In this document: one piece after another, positions 5,875 through 12,296 of the stretch
How positions within the stretch are numbered: position 1 is the first letter of the stretch
Layout of the letters: each line of letters begins with the position of its first letter
Origin: CAZWUZ01 sp964637655 [NCBI: uncultured bacterium]
GTDB taxonomy: Bacteria; DAOPZR01
Direction: 5' to 3'
DNA length: 12,296 nt
NCBI GenBank assembly: GCA_964637655.1
Contig: CAZWUZ010000099.1
Coordinates: 1 to 12,296 of the forward strand
Notes under the pieces: generated by a model
The model's database searches: none
Told to the model about the DNA's origin: nothing
Seen by the model: the letters and a program-made list of their open reading frames with translations, nothing else
Program-made: the position numbers and the translations under genes

Positions 5875-7056
5875 TCAGCGTGGTCGCCCGAACAGGTGCG
5901 GCGCGGCCCGGCGCAGGGCCTGGTCGAATTCCTGCGCGATGACCGCGTTCCCCGCGTCATTGGTATGGATGTAGTCACCGGGAATGAACAGGCGGGTGCG
6001 TTCGGCAGACGGCATGCGGTTGAAATGTTCCGCCAGGTCAACCAGCGTGGCACCGGTCTCCCGCGCTACACGCCGCACGGTGTCATTGTAGAGGGTATGG
6101 ACAATGATCACGCTCTCCGTGTCAATCTGCACCAGCACGGGCGGCACGTGCGGCGGAAAAACCCGGTGCTGCGGCAGGTAGGTGAAATCCGCCGGCGCGG
6201 TGGCCAGCAGCACCGCCACGCCCTGTTCACGCCCGAACGCGACGAAGGCGCGCAGGTTGGCAGCGTATTCATCCAGCGGCACGCGGTACTGGCGGGTCGC
6301 GTCGATCACCGCCGCCATGCTGTCCGCGCCCGTGGCCAGGGGATAGGCGACAGGCGGCGTGCGGGTGGTTCCTGCCGGCGCCGCGGCCGGCGGCGCCGGT
6401 GCGGGTTCCGGTTCCGGGCGCAGCATCGCTTCGCGCACCAGCAGGTGCAGTCGCGACAGGGACTGCCCGAACCGCCACTGGTGGAGCAGGTGCCCCAGGC
6501 GGAACGAGAGCGCTTCCCCGAGCAGCCGCTGCTTGATGCTGGTTTCCGGCCAGTGGTCATTCCAGCCGTAGTAGACCGTGAGCACGTCCGGCGCATAACG
6601 GACGATATCGCTGCGCAGCCACATCAGGCCCTGGCGGGTGCAGTACCCGGAGACCCCGGCATTGATCACCGCCCACGCCCCCGGGGTAGTGTCCTCACCG
6701 TCGAGCAGGCCCTGCCAGTGCCCCGCATACGTGCGCGTGTCACCGACCGCGCAGCCGAACGTGCACGAGCAGCCGAGCGCGAAAATACGCCGCTGGCCCG
6801 CCGGCTTCTGCGGCGGAAACTCCGGGCCGCGGAACCCGAGGGTATTGACGCTGATTATGCCCGTCGGTGCCGCCGACCGGGAGCCGGCCGTCAGGCGCCA
6901 CCCGCGCACCGGGTCGGTCTCGTTGTACACTTCGCCGAATTCCACGCCGCTGATCCGCAGCAGCACTTCCGCGCAGAGCAGTGCCACCAGGCACCCGAAC
7001 CCGAGCAGGGCGGCCCGCTGCACCCACGGATGCTGCCGCCACCAGTTGCGATCCAT
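5875..7056 (-). CDS. Membrane-anchored SGNH/GDSL-family hydrolase
   Basis: A 393-residue protein. A signal-anchor helix spans about residues 14-34, with the remainder expected to face the periplasm. SGNH blocks are in order: GCSCTFG at 95-101 with the nucleophile Ser-97, NAGVSG at 132-137, GWND at 164-167, and the catalytic pair Asp-361/His-364 in DYIHTND. The usual GDS is GCS here, with cysteines on both sides of the serine. NTLGFRGPEF at 71-80 is typical of the membrane-anchored SGNH group found in surface-polysaccharide loci. A Pro/Glu/Ala-rich low-complexity insert at about 214-235 separates blocks III and V. The likely role is adding or removing acyl groups on a glycan; the substrate is not readable. 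The start is ATG 7056, with GTG 7062 as a weaker alternative. It is first in a leftward pair with the aminotransferase. Confidence 0.85.
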   Translation of the reverse strand: MDRNWWRQHPWVQRAALLGFGCLVALLCAEVLLRISGVEFGEVYNETDPVRGWRLTAGSRSAAPTGIISVNTLGFRGPEFPPQKPAGQRRIFALGCSCTFGCAVGDTRTYAGHWQGLLDGEDTTPGAWAVINAGVSGYCTRQGLMWLRSDIVRYAPDVLTVYYGWNDHWPETSIKQRLLGEALSFRLGHLLHQWRFGQSLSRLHLLVREAMLRPEPEPAPAPPAAAPAGTTRTPPVAYPLATGADSMAAVIDATRQYRVPLDEYAANLRAFVAFGREQGVAVLLATAPADFTYLPQHRVFPPHVPPVLVQIDTESVIIVHTLYNDTVRRVARETGATLVDLAEHFNRMPSAERTRLFIPGDYIHTNDAGNAVIAQEFDQALRRAAPHLFGRPR

Positions 7057-7061
7057 GCTCA

Positions 7062-7066
7062 CCTCT
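7062..7066 (-). promoter_or_regulatory. Ribosome binding site deciding the SGNH start
   Basis: Minus-strand AGAGG, within the longer anti-SD match AAGAGGTGA (7059-7067), lies 5 nt before ATG 7056. The alternative GTG at 7060-7062 lies within the site itself, so ATG 7056 is preferred. Confidence 0.65.
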
Positions 7067-7120
7067 TACCCGGACACCGGCACCCCTGCTGCCGGCAGAA
7101 TACCGCACCATCCCGCCCGT

Positions 7121-7150
7121 ATCGTAGCACCTCGCGCCCTGCCCCGTCAA
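7121..7150 (-). promoter_or_regulatory. Leftward sigma70-type promoter of SGNH/aminotransferase genes
   Basis: Minus-strand TTGACG (7145-7150) is followed after 18 nt by TACGAT (7121-7126). The predicted start is near 7114, giving a leader of about 58 nt. The -35 box is overlapped by one arm of the inverted repeat at 7139-7181. The leader contains the palindrome CTGCCGGCAG (7089-7098). Confidence 0.5.
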
Positions 7151-7181
7151 TTTCGCCGGGCGGCAGCGGGGGACGGGGCAG
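7139..7181. repeat. Perfect 10-bp inverted repeat in the divergent control region
   Basis: CTGCCCCGTC at 7139-7148 is exactly mirrored by GACGGGGCAG at 7172-7181, with 23 nt between the arms. Arm centres are 33 bp apart, close to three helical turns. The left arm covers four bases of the leftward -35 box. It lies upstream of both predicted transcription starts, so it would act in DNA rather than RNA, most plausibly as a paired operator half-site. No known regulator motif is recognised. Confidence 0.5.
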
Positions 7182-7244
7182 AGCCGTCGCCGCGGACCGT
7201 GCCGGCAGGCAGGCCCGGCATCCCGGGTGGCCGTCAGCGGTCAT

Positions 7245-7274
7245 TTGACAATCACTGCCTCGACGAGATATTAT
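7245..7274 (+). promoter_or_regulatory. Rightward sigma70-type promoter of the glycan operon
   Basis: Consensus TTGACA (7245-7250) is followed after 18 nt by TATTAT (7269-7274), in the A/T-richest patch of the intergenic region. The predicted start is near 7281, giving a leader of about 32 nt up to ATG 7313. It is the best promoter match in the window and would drive the five-gene plus-strand operon. Confidence 0.65.
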
Positions 7275-7300
7275 CCCACCTGTTCCGGCCACGACCGGAC

Positions 7301-7306
7301 GGGAGG
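7301..7306 (+). promoter_or_regulatory. Ribosome binding site fixing the epimerase start
   Basis: GGGAGG lies 6 nt before ATG 7313. It rules out the much longer upstream reading of the same frame, which would run antisense through the SGNH gene and across the promoter. Confidence 0.75.
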
Positions 7307-7312
7307 CTACTG

Positions 7313-8281
7313 ATGGTACGCAACAAGCGGATTCTGCTCACCGGCGGCGCCGGGTTCATCGGGTCGGTGCTCTGCCGGAAACTCGCGGCCGCCAACCGCC
7401 TGACGGTACTCGACACCTTTTCCCGCGACGCGCTGAGCAGCACCCCGGTCGCCCGGCACCGCAACCTGACCATGGTGCGCGGGGACGTGCTCGACCCGCA
7501 GACCGTGGCGGAATGCGTGCGCGGCCAGGACATCGTCATCCACCTGGCTGCCGTCGCGGGCATCGACACGGTCAAGAAAGACACCGTGCGCACGATGCAG
7601 ATCAACCTCATCGGCACCTACAACGTGCTCGAACAGACCCGCCAGCATAACCCGCGGGTGGAAAAGGTTATCTGTTTCTCAACCAGCGAGGTGTTCGGCA
7701 CACATGTCTACAAGGCGGAGGAGCGCAACGCCACCACGCTGGGCGCGGTCGGCGAAGGGCGCTGGACCTACGCGGTGAGCAAGCTGGCGGGCGAACACTT
7801 TGCCTACAGTTATTACAAAACCCACGGCCTGCCGACCGTCACCGTCCGCCCGTTCAATATCTACGGGCCCGGGCAGATCGGGGAGGGCGCCATCCACATC
7901 TTCATCGACCGCGCCATCCGCAACCAGGCCATCCGCATCCACGGCGACGGGACGCAGATCCGTTCGTGGTGCTACGTCGACGATCTGCTCAACGCCATGA
8001 TGCTGATCCTGGAGAACCGCCGGGCGGTCGGCCATGCCTTCAACATCGGCAACCCGCAGGGGACGGTCACCATCGAGCACCTGGCGGAGAAGGTCGTCCG
8101 CCTGGCCGGGTCGCGCAGCCGCATCACCCACATCAACAAGGGCTACGCCGACGTCGAGCTGCGCATCCCGTCGATCAGCAAAGCGCAGGAGATTCTCGGC
8201 TACAGCCCGCGGGTCTCACTGGACGACGGGCTGACCCGCACCATCGCCTGGTACCGCCGGGCGCAGCGGCGGAAGGCGTAG
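7313..8281 (+). CDS. NAD-dependent sugar epimerase/dehydratase (extended SDR)
   Basis: A 322-residue extended short-chain dehydrogenase/reductase acting on nucleotide sugars in the cytoplasm. The N-terminal Rossmann fold has the dinucleotide motif GGAGFIG at 11-17. The catalytic STSEVFG block is at 123-129 (Thr-124 is the likely catalytic hydroxyl), and Tyr-153/Lys-157 form the YxxxK pair in TYAVSK. RPFNIYGPGQIGEGAI and RSWCYVDDLLNAM are typical of the 4,6-dehydratase/4-epimerase/decarboxylase branch. The sequence does not separate these activities. ATG 7313 is fixed by GGGAGG 6 nt upstream, and the SDR motif starts at the normal distance from it. It is first gene of the plus-strand operon, with 5 nt to the next. 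Its product could be the substrate for the divergently encoded aminotransferase, although no complete sugar pathway is present in the window. Confidence 0.93.
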   Translation: MVRNKRILLTGGAGFIGSVLCRKLAAANRLTVLDTFSRDALSSTPVARHRNLTMVRGDVLDPQTVAECVRGQDIVIHLAAVAGIDTVKKDTVRTMQINLIGTYNVLEQTRQHNPRVEKVICFSTSEVFGTHVYKAEERNATTLGAVGEGRWTYAVSKLAGEHFAYSYYKTHGLPTVTVRPFNIYGPGQIGEGAIHIFIDRAIRNQAIRIHGDGTQIRSWCYVDDLLNAMMLILENRRAVGHAFNIGNPQGTVTIEHLAEKVVRLAGSRSRITHINKGYADVELRIPSISKAQEILGYSPRVSLDDGLTRTIAWYRRAQRRKA

Positions 8282-8286
8282 GCGCC

Positions 8287-9093
8287 ATGGGCACCCCGGC
8301 GCGCATCGCGCAGATCCACGGCTACTGGGAACAGAAAGCGGCGGGCACCGCCACCCTGGCCCCCGCCGCGACGATGAAGGATGTCATCCTGCGCGAACTG
8401 GAGATTGCCGCCCTGTCGCGCCAGCTCCGCCGGCGTGACCGGGTCATCGACCTCGGGTGTGGCAACGGGTTTTCCTCGTTCCGCTTCGCCCGCCTGGTGC
8501 GGCACCTGCACGGGGTGGATTACAGCGCGGCGATGGTCGCCCAGTGCGAGCGGGCGCGCCGGCGCCGGCGCACAGCCAATATTGATTTTGCCGTCGGTGA
8601 CGTCACGCGGCTGGACGCCGGCTACGCCGGCAGCTTCGACGTGGCCATCACCGAGCGCTGTCTCATCAACCTCCCCGACTGGCGCACGCAGCAGCGCGCC
8701 ATCCGCGAGATCCACCGGACACTGCGCCCCGGCGGCCGTTTCCTGATGCTGGAGGGGATTGCCGAGCACTTCGCGCAGCTCAACCGCCTGCGCACGCAGT
8801 GTGGACTCCCCGCCATCCGCCTCGACTGGCATAACCGCCTCTTTGCGCGCCGGCGTCTGTTCACCTTCCTCCGCTCCCTGTTCACGGTCACGGCGGAGAT
8901 CGATTTCGGCGCCTACTACGTGGTATCCCGGGTTGTCCATCCGCTGGCCGTCGCGCCGGCCGAGCCGCAGTTCACCGCGCCATGCAACCGGGCGGCGGCG
9001 CAGCTGGCCGGCCTGCCGGACGCGCCCGCCTGGCGCGACAGCAGCATCAACGTCCTGCTCGTCCTTACCAAGCGCGCCGCCACCCGGCGATGA
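8287..9093 (+). CDS. Class I SAM-dependent methyltransferase
   Basis: A 268-residue soluble methyltransferase. Motif I is VIDLGCGNG at 53-61, preceded by a helical N-terminal cap (IHGYWEQKAAG near residue 10) common in methyltransferases of glycan loci. HGVDYSAAMV is motif II, with Asp likely binding the SAM ribose. ITERCLINLPDW and LRPGGRFLMLEG are motifs IV and V-VI. The C-terminal third (FGAYYVVSRV onward) is a substrate-binding region I cannot assign. A sugar hydroxyl on a glycan or lipid-linked intermediate is the best guess from context, but small-molecule or lipid substrates are possible. ATG 8287 follows the epimerase stop by 5 nt, with GGAAGG 10 nt upstream. Its stop overlaps the next start as ATGA. 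Confidence 0.88.
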   Translation: MGTPARIAQIHGYWEQKAAGTATLAPAATMKDVILRELEIAALSRQLRRRDRVIDLGCGNGFSSFRFARLVRHLHGVDYSAAMVAQCERARRRRRTANIDFAVGDVTRLDAGYAGSFDVAITERCLINLPDWRTQQRAIREIHRTLRPGGRFLMLEGIAEHFAQLNRLRTQCGLPAIRLDWHNRLFARRRLFTFLRSLFTVTAEIDFGAYYVVSRVVHPLAVAPAEPQFTAPCNRAAAQLAGLPDAPAWRDSSINVLLVLTKRAATRR

Positions 9094-9839
9094 ACATGCC
9101 GCCGGGTGACGCGCCCGGGATTACGGTCATCGTTCCCGCCTATAACGAGGCGGAAGCGCTGCCCGAAACCATCGCTGACATCGATGCGTTTTTCCGCACC
9201 CGCCCCGACCTGCCCTGCGACATCATCATCTGCGACGACGGCAGCACCGATGCCACCCCGGCGGTTTGTGCTGATCTGGCGGCACGCTATCCCGCCGTCC
9301 GGGTCCGGCGGGCGGAGCGCAACGGCGGTATGGGCGCGGCCATCAAACTCGGACTCGCCGCGGCCGCGCGCGAATACCTCTACGTCCATCCGGCCGACAA
9401 CCAGTTCGCCATCACCTGCTGCGGCGCCATGCTCGACACGATCGGCGACGCGGACCTGGTCATCGGTTCGCGCCCGGTCAAGGACGAGTCCTACTCGCCC
9501 CTGCGCACCTTCCTCTCCGATTTCCAGTACACGCTGGTCCGCGTCCTGCTCGGCGTCGACCTGCAGTACCACGTCGGGCTCAATCTCTACCGGCACCGCA
9601 TCTTCGCCACCGTGCGTCCCGTCTTCAACAGTTGCGTGCTCAATGTCGAGATTGTCGTCAAGGCGCGCTTGCAGCGCTACGCGCTGCGCTCGCTGCTGGT
9701 CGACGTCCGCCCGCGGCGCCACGGCACCTCGCGCCAGATGCTGACGCGGAATTTCCTGCGCACGTTCGCGGACTTCCTGCTGATGTTCGTCTATCTCACC
9801 CTGTGGCGGGCCACCGGCCATGCACGACGCCGCGTATAA
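9090..9839 (+). CDS. Family 2 glycosyltransferase
   Basis: A 249-residue GT-A enzyme of the GT2 type. ITVIVPAYNEAEALPETI opens the domain, and CDDGSTD at 48-54 is the nucleotide-sugar binding block. ERNGGMGAAIKLG is the block typical of the polyprenyl-phosphate-sugar synthase-like subgroup. The metal-binding position usually reading DADxQ or DGDxQ is HPADNQ at 100-105, so only Asp-103 remains of the acidic pair. IGSRPVKDESY follows at the expected place. There are no tandem C-terminal membrane helices; only a hydrophobic stretch (LLMFVYLTLW) near the end may touch the membrane. It probably transfers sugar to a polyprenyl phosphate or lipid-linked glycan in the cytoplasm. The start at ATG 9090 overlaps the upstream stop by 4 nt, and the 3' end overlaps the next gene by 20 nt. 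Confidence 0.9.
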   Translation: MNMPPGDAPGITVIVPAYNEAEALPETIADIDAFFRTRPDLPCDIIICDDGSTDATPAVCADLAARYPAVRVRRAERNGGMGAAIKLGLAAAAREYLYVHPADNQFAITCCGAMLDTIGDADLVIGSRPVKDESYSPLRTFLSDFQYTLVRVLLGVDLQYHVGLNLYRHRIFATVRPVFNSCVLNVEIVVKARLQRYALRSLLVDVRPRRHGTSRQMLTRNFLRTFADFLLMFVYLTLWRATGHARRRV

Positions 9840-10581
9840 TTTTCTCGCTGCGCACGAGCTCACCTACTGGTATCACGCTGCGCGCAACCGCCTGCTCGCG
9901 CGCCTGCTCGCCGGCGCGCTGCCGCCGGACGCCGCCGGACGGCACCTGGACATCGGCTGCGGCACCGCCGGCCTGCTGCAGGTGCTGCACACCCGCCTGC
10001 CCGCGGTCAGCGGTTACGGCTGCGAGCGCGCGCTGCCGGCCCTGCGCCTGGCCCGGCAGCACGGGCGCCCCGGCCGGCTGGTCAACGGCACGGCGCTCTC
10101 CCTGCCCTTCGCCGACGGCAGTTTTGCCAGCGTCTCGCTCATCGAAATCCTCTACCACGCGTGGATCAGCAATCCGGCCGACGCGCTGCGCGAGGTCCGG
10201 CGCGTGCTGCAGCCGGGCGGCGTGCTGCTGCTGGTGGATGCCGCACACCCGTTTCTCGAGCCGACCCTCAACGACGGCCTGCAGTGCTGCGTGCGCCGGT
10301 TCAGCCGGGCGCAGCTCGACCGCGCGCTGACGGCGGCGGGGTTCCGCGTCAGCCTGCGCACGTCGCTGCATTTCCTGCCGCTCGTCTTCGCGCTGCTGCA
10401 GCACGCGCGGCGGCAACTGCTTCCGCCCCCGCCGCCGCCCGCCGCCCCGCAGCTGAAATTCGCCCCGCTGCCGCCCGCACTCAACCGTCTGCTACTCTGG
10501 TGGTACGCCGGCGAGTGCCTGCTCGCCCGCCACCGGCTGCATCCCGGCGGTACCGCCCACGTCTATGTCGCCCGGGCGTAA
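9820..10581 (+). CDS. Second class I SAM-dependent methyltransferase
   Basis: A 253-residue methyltransferase of the type-11-like group. Motif I is LDIGCGTAG at 43-51. GTALSLPFADGSFASVSLIEILYH is the post-motif II/motif IV region, and VRRVLQPGGVLLLVD is motif V-VI. The C-terminal half holds a run of six prolines (202-207, bases 10423-10440) followed by an Ala/Pro-rich linker, so two subdomains are probably joined flexibly and translation may depend on EF-P. It is not closely similar to the methyltransferase two genes upstream beyond the fold motifs, so the pair is not an obvious recent duplication. The start at ATG 9820 overlaps the glycosyltransferase by 20 nt, and the end overlaps the deacetylase-like gene by 17 nt. 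The substrate is unknown; decoration of the same glycan is inferred from position. Confidence 0.87.
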   Translation: MHDAAYNFLAAHELTYWYHAARNRLLARLLAGALPPDAAGRHLDIGCGTAGLLQVLHTRLPAVSGYGCERALPALRLARQHGRPGRLVNGTALSLPFADGSFASVSLIEILYHAWISNPADALREVRRVLQPGGVLLLVDAAHPFLEPTLNDGLQCCVRRFSRAQLDRALTAAGFRVSLRTSLHFLPLVFALLQHARRQLLPPPPPPAAPQLKFAPLPPALNRLLLWWYAGECLLARHRLHPGGTAHVYVARA

Positions 10582-12296
10582 TCTCGGCAATACGCTGCGC
10601 CTGCTGCTCTCGCTGTTGCTGGCTGCGTCGCTCGTCGCCGCGGCCGCCGGACTGGCCATTGGCTGCTGGCTGCTGGCCGCGGCCGGAGTGACAGGCGCGG
10701 CCGCGCTCCTCGTGCTCGTGCTGCCGCCGCGCCTGCCGCTGCCGCCCGCTCCCCCGCCGCGCTTCACCCTGCCGTCCGTGCCGGAGGCCGACTGGCTGGT
10801 CATCACCCGGGGTCCTGACGGTCAGGCCTGGCATGACGTGCTCTTTGACTGGTGGGGCGGTGCCGGGGACGCGGGGGATTCCCCGGCAGCGGCAGCCGGG
10901 CGCCATTTCCAGGCGATCGTCTGCGCCGATGATGTGCCGCTCGATGCCGCGTCGCTGGCCGCGCTCCGGGGCAGCCTGCGTCCCGGCGGGCGACTCATCC
11001 TCGACGCGCCCGCACCGGACGTACTGCGCGCGCTGGGCCTCGCTGCCGACGGCGGGGAAGCTGCCGCCCTGCAGTTGCGCCTCCCCGAGGGAAGCGTCAC
11101 GGTGGCCGGGCCGCTGTACCGCCATGTCTTTGCCGGCAGGCCGGGCGAAACCTTCACCGTTGACCACACTCCGGCGCTGATTTGTCCGGCTGCCGACCTG
11201 GCCATCACCGCTTTTTCCTTTGCCCGCGTGCTGGCACGCTGGGGCGCGGGACGCCCGCCGTCTGCACCTGCGCGGATGCGCGCCGCCCTGCATTCCGGCT
11301 TGTCCGTGCTGACTCCGGCTGCCTTTGCCGCCGCGCCGGAGGCGGATTTCCCCGCGGCCACCTGCCTCATCCGTGCCGCCCACCGGGCGCTGCTGGCGGG
11401 AGGGGCGGTCCCGCGGCTCTGGCCGCTGCCCGACGGCGCGCCGGCCGCGGTCGTCCTGACCCACGACGAAGACATGTACGGTGCGGCCCTGCTGTCGCTG
11501 CTCGACTGCGAAGCGCGCCACGGGGCGGCAAGCACCGTATTCCTGATGGCGGATTCCCCGCTCGCCGATGATCCGCGCCTCGCCGCATATCAGGCACAGG
11601 GATTCGCGTTCGGCCTGCATTGGAACCGCTACCCGCTGCACGTGGTCAACCGCCGCCCGCACTGGGCCCGGCGCCGCTCACTTGCCGCACAGGTGGCGGC
11701 AGTTTCCTCACGCAGCCAGCGCACCCACTGGCTGCAGTGGGAACGTGACCATGCGCCGGTGTTTGCCCATCTCGCCGCGCAGGGGATCGGCCTCGATTCA
11801 ACCTTCGGCCCCGGCTGGGGGCAAAAGGGTTTCGTCTTTGCCGCCGCGCATCCCTACCATCCGGTCAGTTCTGCCGGGCAGGTCCCCGTCTGGGAACTGC
11901 CGTTCCACTGCATGGACCACCAGGGCGGCAGCGACTTTGCCTGGCAACGTGACCTGGTCGTCCGCAGCCATGCCTGGCAGGGATACGCCGTGCTGCTCAA
12001 TCATCCGCACTACCTGGCCACTGCTGATACCGCCCCGTTCGCCCGCCTGCTGCACACCCTGCGCGGGCGGGGGGAACGGTTCCTGACCTTCACGCAGATA
12101 CAGGACTGGCTTGAGCGCCGGCAGCAGGTGCGCCTGGCCTGGACCGTCGATGGCCGGCAGCTGCACGGCACCGTGACCGTCGCGGGGAATGGCCAGCAGT
12201 TGTGGCTTCCCGGCCGGCCGCAGGCGACGGTCACCTGCAACGGCCGGCCGGCGGCAGCACGCCCCGCGGCCGGAGGCCTGCTGCTGCCGCTGCCGC
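10565..12296 (+). CDS. Membrane-anchored polysaccharide-deacetylase-like protein, 3' end outside window
   Basis: The frame is open from ATG 10565 to the window edge (577 codons); no stop is reached. Residues 11-53 form two closely spaced hydrophobic segments, then a Pro-rich linker (54-67). Residues about 74-290 look like an alpha/beta domain (ADWLVITRGPDG; LRGSLRPGGRLILDAP) reminiscent of DUF4350 or glutamine-amidotransferase-like folds, without a visible catalytic triad; this is a tentative reading. Residues about 292-510 resemble a NodB/polysaccharide-deacetylase barrel. THDED at 299-303 replaces the usual TFDDG, the zinc-binding region reads LHWNRYPLH with His-352 and His-359, STFGPG is at 412-417, WELPFH at 443-448 and NHPHY at 479-483. 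A beta-rich tail begins near 525. The likely role is hydrolysis of N- or O-acyl groups on a periplasmic or surface glycan. The start overlaps the methyltransferase by 17 nt. Confidence 0.8.
   Translation, partial: MSPGRNLGNTLRLLLSLLLAASLVAAAAGLAIGCWLLAAAGVTGAAALLVLVLPPRLPLPPAPPPRFTLPSVPEADWLVITRGPDGQAWHDVLFDWWGGAGDAGDSPAAAAGRHFQAIVCADDVPLDAASLAALRGSLRPGGRLILDAPAPDVLRALGLAADGGEAAALQLRLPEGSVTVAGPLYRHVFAGRPGETFTVDHTPALICPAADLAITAFSFARVLARWGAGRPPSAPARMRAALHSGLSVLTPAAFAAAPEADFPAATCLIRAAHRALLAGGAVPRLWPLPDGAPAAVVLTHDEDMYGAALLSLLDCEARHGAASTVFLMADSPLADDPRLAAYQAQGFAFGLHWNRYPLHVVNRRPHWARRRSLAAQVAAVSSRSQRTHWLQWERDHAPVFAHLAAQGIGLDSTFGPGWGQKGFVFAAAHPYHPVSSAGQVPVWELPFHCMDHQGGSDFAWQRDLVVRSHAWQGYAVLLNHPHYLATADTAPFARLLHTLRGRGERFLTFTQIQDWLERRQQVRLAWTVDGRQLHGTVTVAGNGQQLWLPGRPQATVTCNGRPAAARPAAGGLLLPLP

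Noticed and set aside
5623-7248. 541-codon open frame on the plus strand antisense to the aminotransferase and SGNH genes
   Set aside because: It is Arg/Pro-rich with no recognisable domain, no ribosome site, and lies opposite two well-supported enzymes. Long antisense frames are expected at this G+C content.
6638-7312. Upstream in-frame extension of the epimerase gene
   Set aside because: It would run antisense through the SGNH gene and over both promoters. The dinucleotide motif begins 10 residues after ATG 7313, which has its own GGGAGG site.
9921-9940. Tandem GCCGCCGGAC repeat in the second methyltransferase gene
   Set aside because: Two copies only and out of phase with codons as a 10-mer. 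A slip would shift the frame, but nothing indicates phase variation.
10546-10557. 12-bp palindrome GGCGGTACCGCC just before the deacetylase-like start
   Set aside because: It has no loop and lies inside the methyltransferase coding sequence. A related GGTACCGCC at 299-307 appears to be coincidence.
10481-11662. 393-codon minus-strand frame opposite the deacetylase-like gene
   Set aside because: It is a composition-driven shadow, rich in Arg, Gly and Gln, with no motif. The opposite strand carries a continuous multi-domain protein.
11182-12086. Frames in the other plus-strand phases suggesting a frameshift in the deacetylase-like gene
   Set aside because: The phase of ATG 10565 is open without interruption to the window end and carries all the domain motifs in order.

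Overview
The window is G+C-rich (roughly two-thirds by eye) and densely coding. It appears to come from a Gram-negative, double-membraned bacterium: there is a lipobox lipoprotein, a probable outer-membrane beta-barrel, and a secreted choice-of-anchor L protein with a FlgD-Ig-like C-terminal module. That last architecture is common in little-cultured phyla (PVC-related, Omnitrophota-like and other candidate lineages). No rRNA or conserved marker gene is present, so I do not assign a lineage. I see no tRNA, CRISPR array, insertion sequence or phage gene.

Layout. (1) Positions 1-2126, plus strand: the 3' part of an unrecognised helical protein (possibly cut by the window edge), a putative beta-barrel protein, and, overlapping it by 32 nt, the choice-of-anchor L surface protein. 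(2) Positions 2132-4553, minus strand: a three-gene operon with touching stop/start codons. It encodes a CsgG-like lipoprotein, a single-pass membrane protein of unknown function and a CgeB-like glycosyltransferase, behind a good sigma70-type promoter at 4577-4605. It converges on the first block with a 5-nt gap. (3) Positions 4641-7056, minus strand: a membrane-anchored SGNH hydrolase followed by a DegT/DnrJ/EryC1/StrS sugar aminotransferase. (4) Positions 7313-12296, plus strand: a tightly overlapping operon of NAD-dependent sugar epimerase/dehydratase, SAM methyltransferase, family 2 glycosyltransferase, second SAM methyltransferase, and a large membrane-anchored polysaccharide-deacetylase-like protein that runs off the window.

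Blocks 3 and 4 diverge from a 256-nt control region (7057-7312). It carries two back-to-back sigma70-type promoters and a perfect 10-bp inverted repeat overlapping the -35 box of the leftward one. Taken together these genes look like a surface-glycan locus: nucleotide-sugar remodelling (epimerase/dehydratase, aminotransferase), glycosyl transfer (GT2, CgeB-like), and decoration or trimming (two methyltransferases, SGNH esterase/acyltransferase, deacetylase). The product cannot be named from sequence alone. The parts that look least familiar are the lipoprotein/single-pass/CgeB operon and the deacetylase-like fusion with an altered catalytic motif.
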